Part shown: piece after piece, positions 23,786 through 25,146 of the stretch
Position numbering within the stretch: position 1 is the stretch's first letter
Layout: the number at the start of each line of letters is the position of its first letter
Assembly (NCBI GenBank): GCA_964588415.1
Contig: CAZPPK010000028.1
Location: forward strand, 1-25,146
Length of the DNA stretch: 25,146 nt
From: Sulfidibacterium sp964588415
GTDB lineage: Bacteria; Bacteroidota; Bacteroidia; Bacteroidales; F082
Direction of reading: 5' to 3'
Notes under the pieces: model-generated
Database searches by the model: none
What the model was told of the DNA's origin: nothing
The model's input: only the letters and a program-made list of their open reading frames with translations
Translations under genes and position numbers: made by a program

Positions 23786-23799
23786 TAATATTTTAAGTA

Positions 23800-25146
23800 A
23801 TGAAAAAATACAAATTAAACAATCTCGATTGCGCCTCTTGTGCTGCAAAAATTGAGGACAGCCTGACAAAATTGGATGGGGTAAAATTTGTGACGGTCAA
23901 TTTCGCCACGGCATCAATGACAGTTGATACGGATGACTTCGAAAAGGTAAAAGACAAAATAAAACAGATAGAACCGGAAGTTGAAATTGAAGATGCCGGC
24001 AAAGAAAGAACAATGGTATCAACAAGCGAGCTTGCTGAAAACAAACGGACAATAATTAAAGCGATTTCTGCCATTATTCTTTTAATAGCAGGGATAATAT
24101 TCAACGAAAAGTTACACAATACTCCTTTTCATTTCGCGGAATATCTGGTGTTCGTAACTGCTTACCTCGTTGTGGGTTGGAATGTGCTCACGATGGCCGT
24201 AAAAAACATTATTCGGGGTCAGGTTTTTAACGAGCATTTTTTAATGACTATTGCAACCCTGGGCGCTTTCGCGATAGACAAAATGCCCGAAGCAGTGGCG
24301 GTAATGTTATTTTACGTTGTTGGTGAGTTCTTCCAGGATATTGCAGTGGACAGGTCCCGGAAGTCAATAAAATCACTTCTAGAAATTAAACCGGATTACG
24401 CGAACCTTAAATTAAACGGAGAGATAAAAAAGGTTTCGCCCGAGGAGGTTGCCATTGGAGATATGATAATTGTAAAACCCGGCGAAAAAGTTCCTTTGGA
24501 TGGCCTGGTTACCGATGGTAGTTCCTTTGTGGATACTTCAGCGCTTACCGGGGAAAATGTCCCACGGAAAATTAAGCCCGACGATGAAGTATTGGCAGGA
24601 ATGATCAATCAATCTGGTTTAATTACCGTTAAAGTCCGAAAGCTTTTCGGCGAATCCTCCATATCTAAAATTCTTGAGATGGTTGAAAATGCAACATCCA
24701 AAAAAGCAAAAACCGAAAAGTTCATTACCACTTTTGCCAAATATTATACACCTGCCGTAGTGTTTGGCGCCCTTCTTATTGCAGTTTTACCACCGCTTTT
24801 AATAACCGGGGCAACTTTTAACGAATGGATTTTCAGGGCTTTGGTTGTACTGGTAATTTCATGTCCCTGTGCCCTTGTAATCAGTATTCCCCTTGGGTAT
24901 TTCGGCGGGATTGGCGGAGCCTCACGCAGGGGTATTCTGGTGAAAGGCTCCAATTTTTTGGATGTGCTGACACAGGTTAAAACCGTTGTTTTTGATAAAA
25001 CAGGTACTTTAACCAAAGGCGAGTTCAAAGTCTCCGGTATATTCCCTTCAAACGGGTTCGATGAAAAAACAATACTTGAATATGCAGCCTATGCCGAGTA
25101 TAATTCAAACCATCCGATAGCAAAATCCATATTTGAATCTTATAAT
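23800..25146 (+). CDS. P1B-type heavy-metal-transporting ATPase (Zn/Cd/Pb type), partial
   Basis: The first 449 codons of a metal-exporting ATPase run off the right edge. An N-terminal HMA domain carries the metal-binding CxxC in LDCASCAAKIE (residues 9-19). Membrane helices follow, near IIKAISAIILLIAGIIF and YLVFVTAYLVVGW. The actuator domain has the phosphatase loop TGE in DTSALTGENVPRK. The transport helix has the CPC signature in VLVISCPCALVISIPLGY, and the phosphorylation site is DKTGTLTKGEF. The NSNHPIAKSI segment at the end holds the HP motif of the nucleotide-binding domain. CPC with an ArsR/SmtB regulator upstream points to Zn/Cd/Pb export rather than copper, but the deciding residues of the last transmembrane helices are outside the window. 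The start ATG 23800 lies 14 bp after the PII remnant. It is probably transcribed from the arsR promoter. Confidence 0.95.
   Translation, partial: MKKYKLNNLDCASCAAKIEDSLTKLDGVKFVTVNFATASMTVDTDDFEKVKDKIKQIEPEVEIEDAGKERTMVSTSELAENKRTIIKAISAIILLIAGIIFNEKLHNTPFHFAEYLVFVTAYLVVGWNVLTMAVKNIIRGQVFNEHFLMTIATLGAFAIDKMPEAVAVMLFYVVGEFFQDIAVDRSRKSIKSLLEIKPDYANLKLNGEIKKVSPEEVAIGDMIIVKPGEKVPLDGLVTDGSSFVDTSALTGENVPRKIKPDDEVLAGMINQSGLITVKVRKLFGESSISKILEMVENATSKKAKTEKFITTFAKYYTPAVVFGALLIAVLPPLLITGATFNEWIFRALVVLVISCPCALVISIPLGYFGGIGGASRRGILVKGSNFLDVLTQVKTVVFDKTGTLTKGEFKVSGIFPSNGFDEKTILEYAAYAEYNSNHPIAKSIFESYN

Noticed and set aside
23793..25028. Minus-strand open frames of 70-108 codons
   Set aside because: They are antisense to the metal ATPase gene, which shows all family motifs in one frame.

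Overview
The window looks like a piece of a Bacteroidota chromosome, probably a Bacteroidales/Marinilabiliales-type organism. This is inferred from TAnnTTTG-type -7 promoter boxes, AT-rich leaders with little Shine-Dalgarno sequence, a Bacteroidota-style LptE lipoprotein, the gene order lptE - TPR protein - secG - groES - groEL, a large secreted BNR/Asp-box protein, and many palindromic intergenic repeats of the kind common in this phylum. No rRNA, tRNA, CRISPR array, phage or complete insertion sequence was seen.

Left part (1-8644, all minus strand): a very long secreted BNR-repeat protein running off the left edge; an unrecognised polytopic membrane protein; a repeat-rich gap; a two-gene fatty-acid activation/oxidation operon (acyl-CoA synthetase then acyl-CoA dehydrogenase); and a lipoprotein alpha/beta-hydrolase with a TPR-like tail.

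Centre (8700-12676, plus strand): the conserved envelope/secretion/chaperone block lptE, TPR protein, secG, groES, groEL. Between secG and groES lie a long perfect hairpin with a T-tract and a sigma-54-like -24/-12 promoter. These suggest that groESL is transcribed separately and may be stress-activated.

12677-16467: palindromic repeats, then a beta-CASP metallo-beta-lactamase-fold RNA-processing-type enzyme and a small P-loop nucleotide kinase (both minus strand). Next is an outer-membrane beta-barrel gene destroyed by three frameshifts.

16208-22455: a TetR-family regulator bracketed by two 101-bp direct repeats (99/101 identical), with its own promoter and an inverted-repeat operator candidate. 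A tight four-gene export operon follows: TolC-type outer-membrane channel, HlyD-type adaptor and two ABC-2-type permeases. No ATP-binding subunit is encoded with them.

22456-25146: a complex palindromic repeat, two tiny overlapping membrane ORFs of unknown status, then a metal-resistance locus. That locus holds an ArsR/SmtB sensor with both known metal-site signatures, a remnant of a PII-like protein, and the first 449 codons of a Zn/Cd/Pb-type P1B ATPase cut by the right edge.
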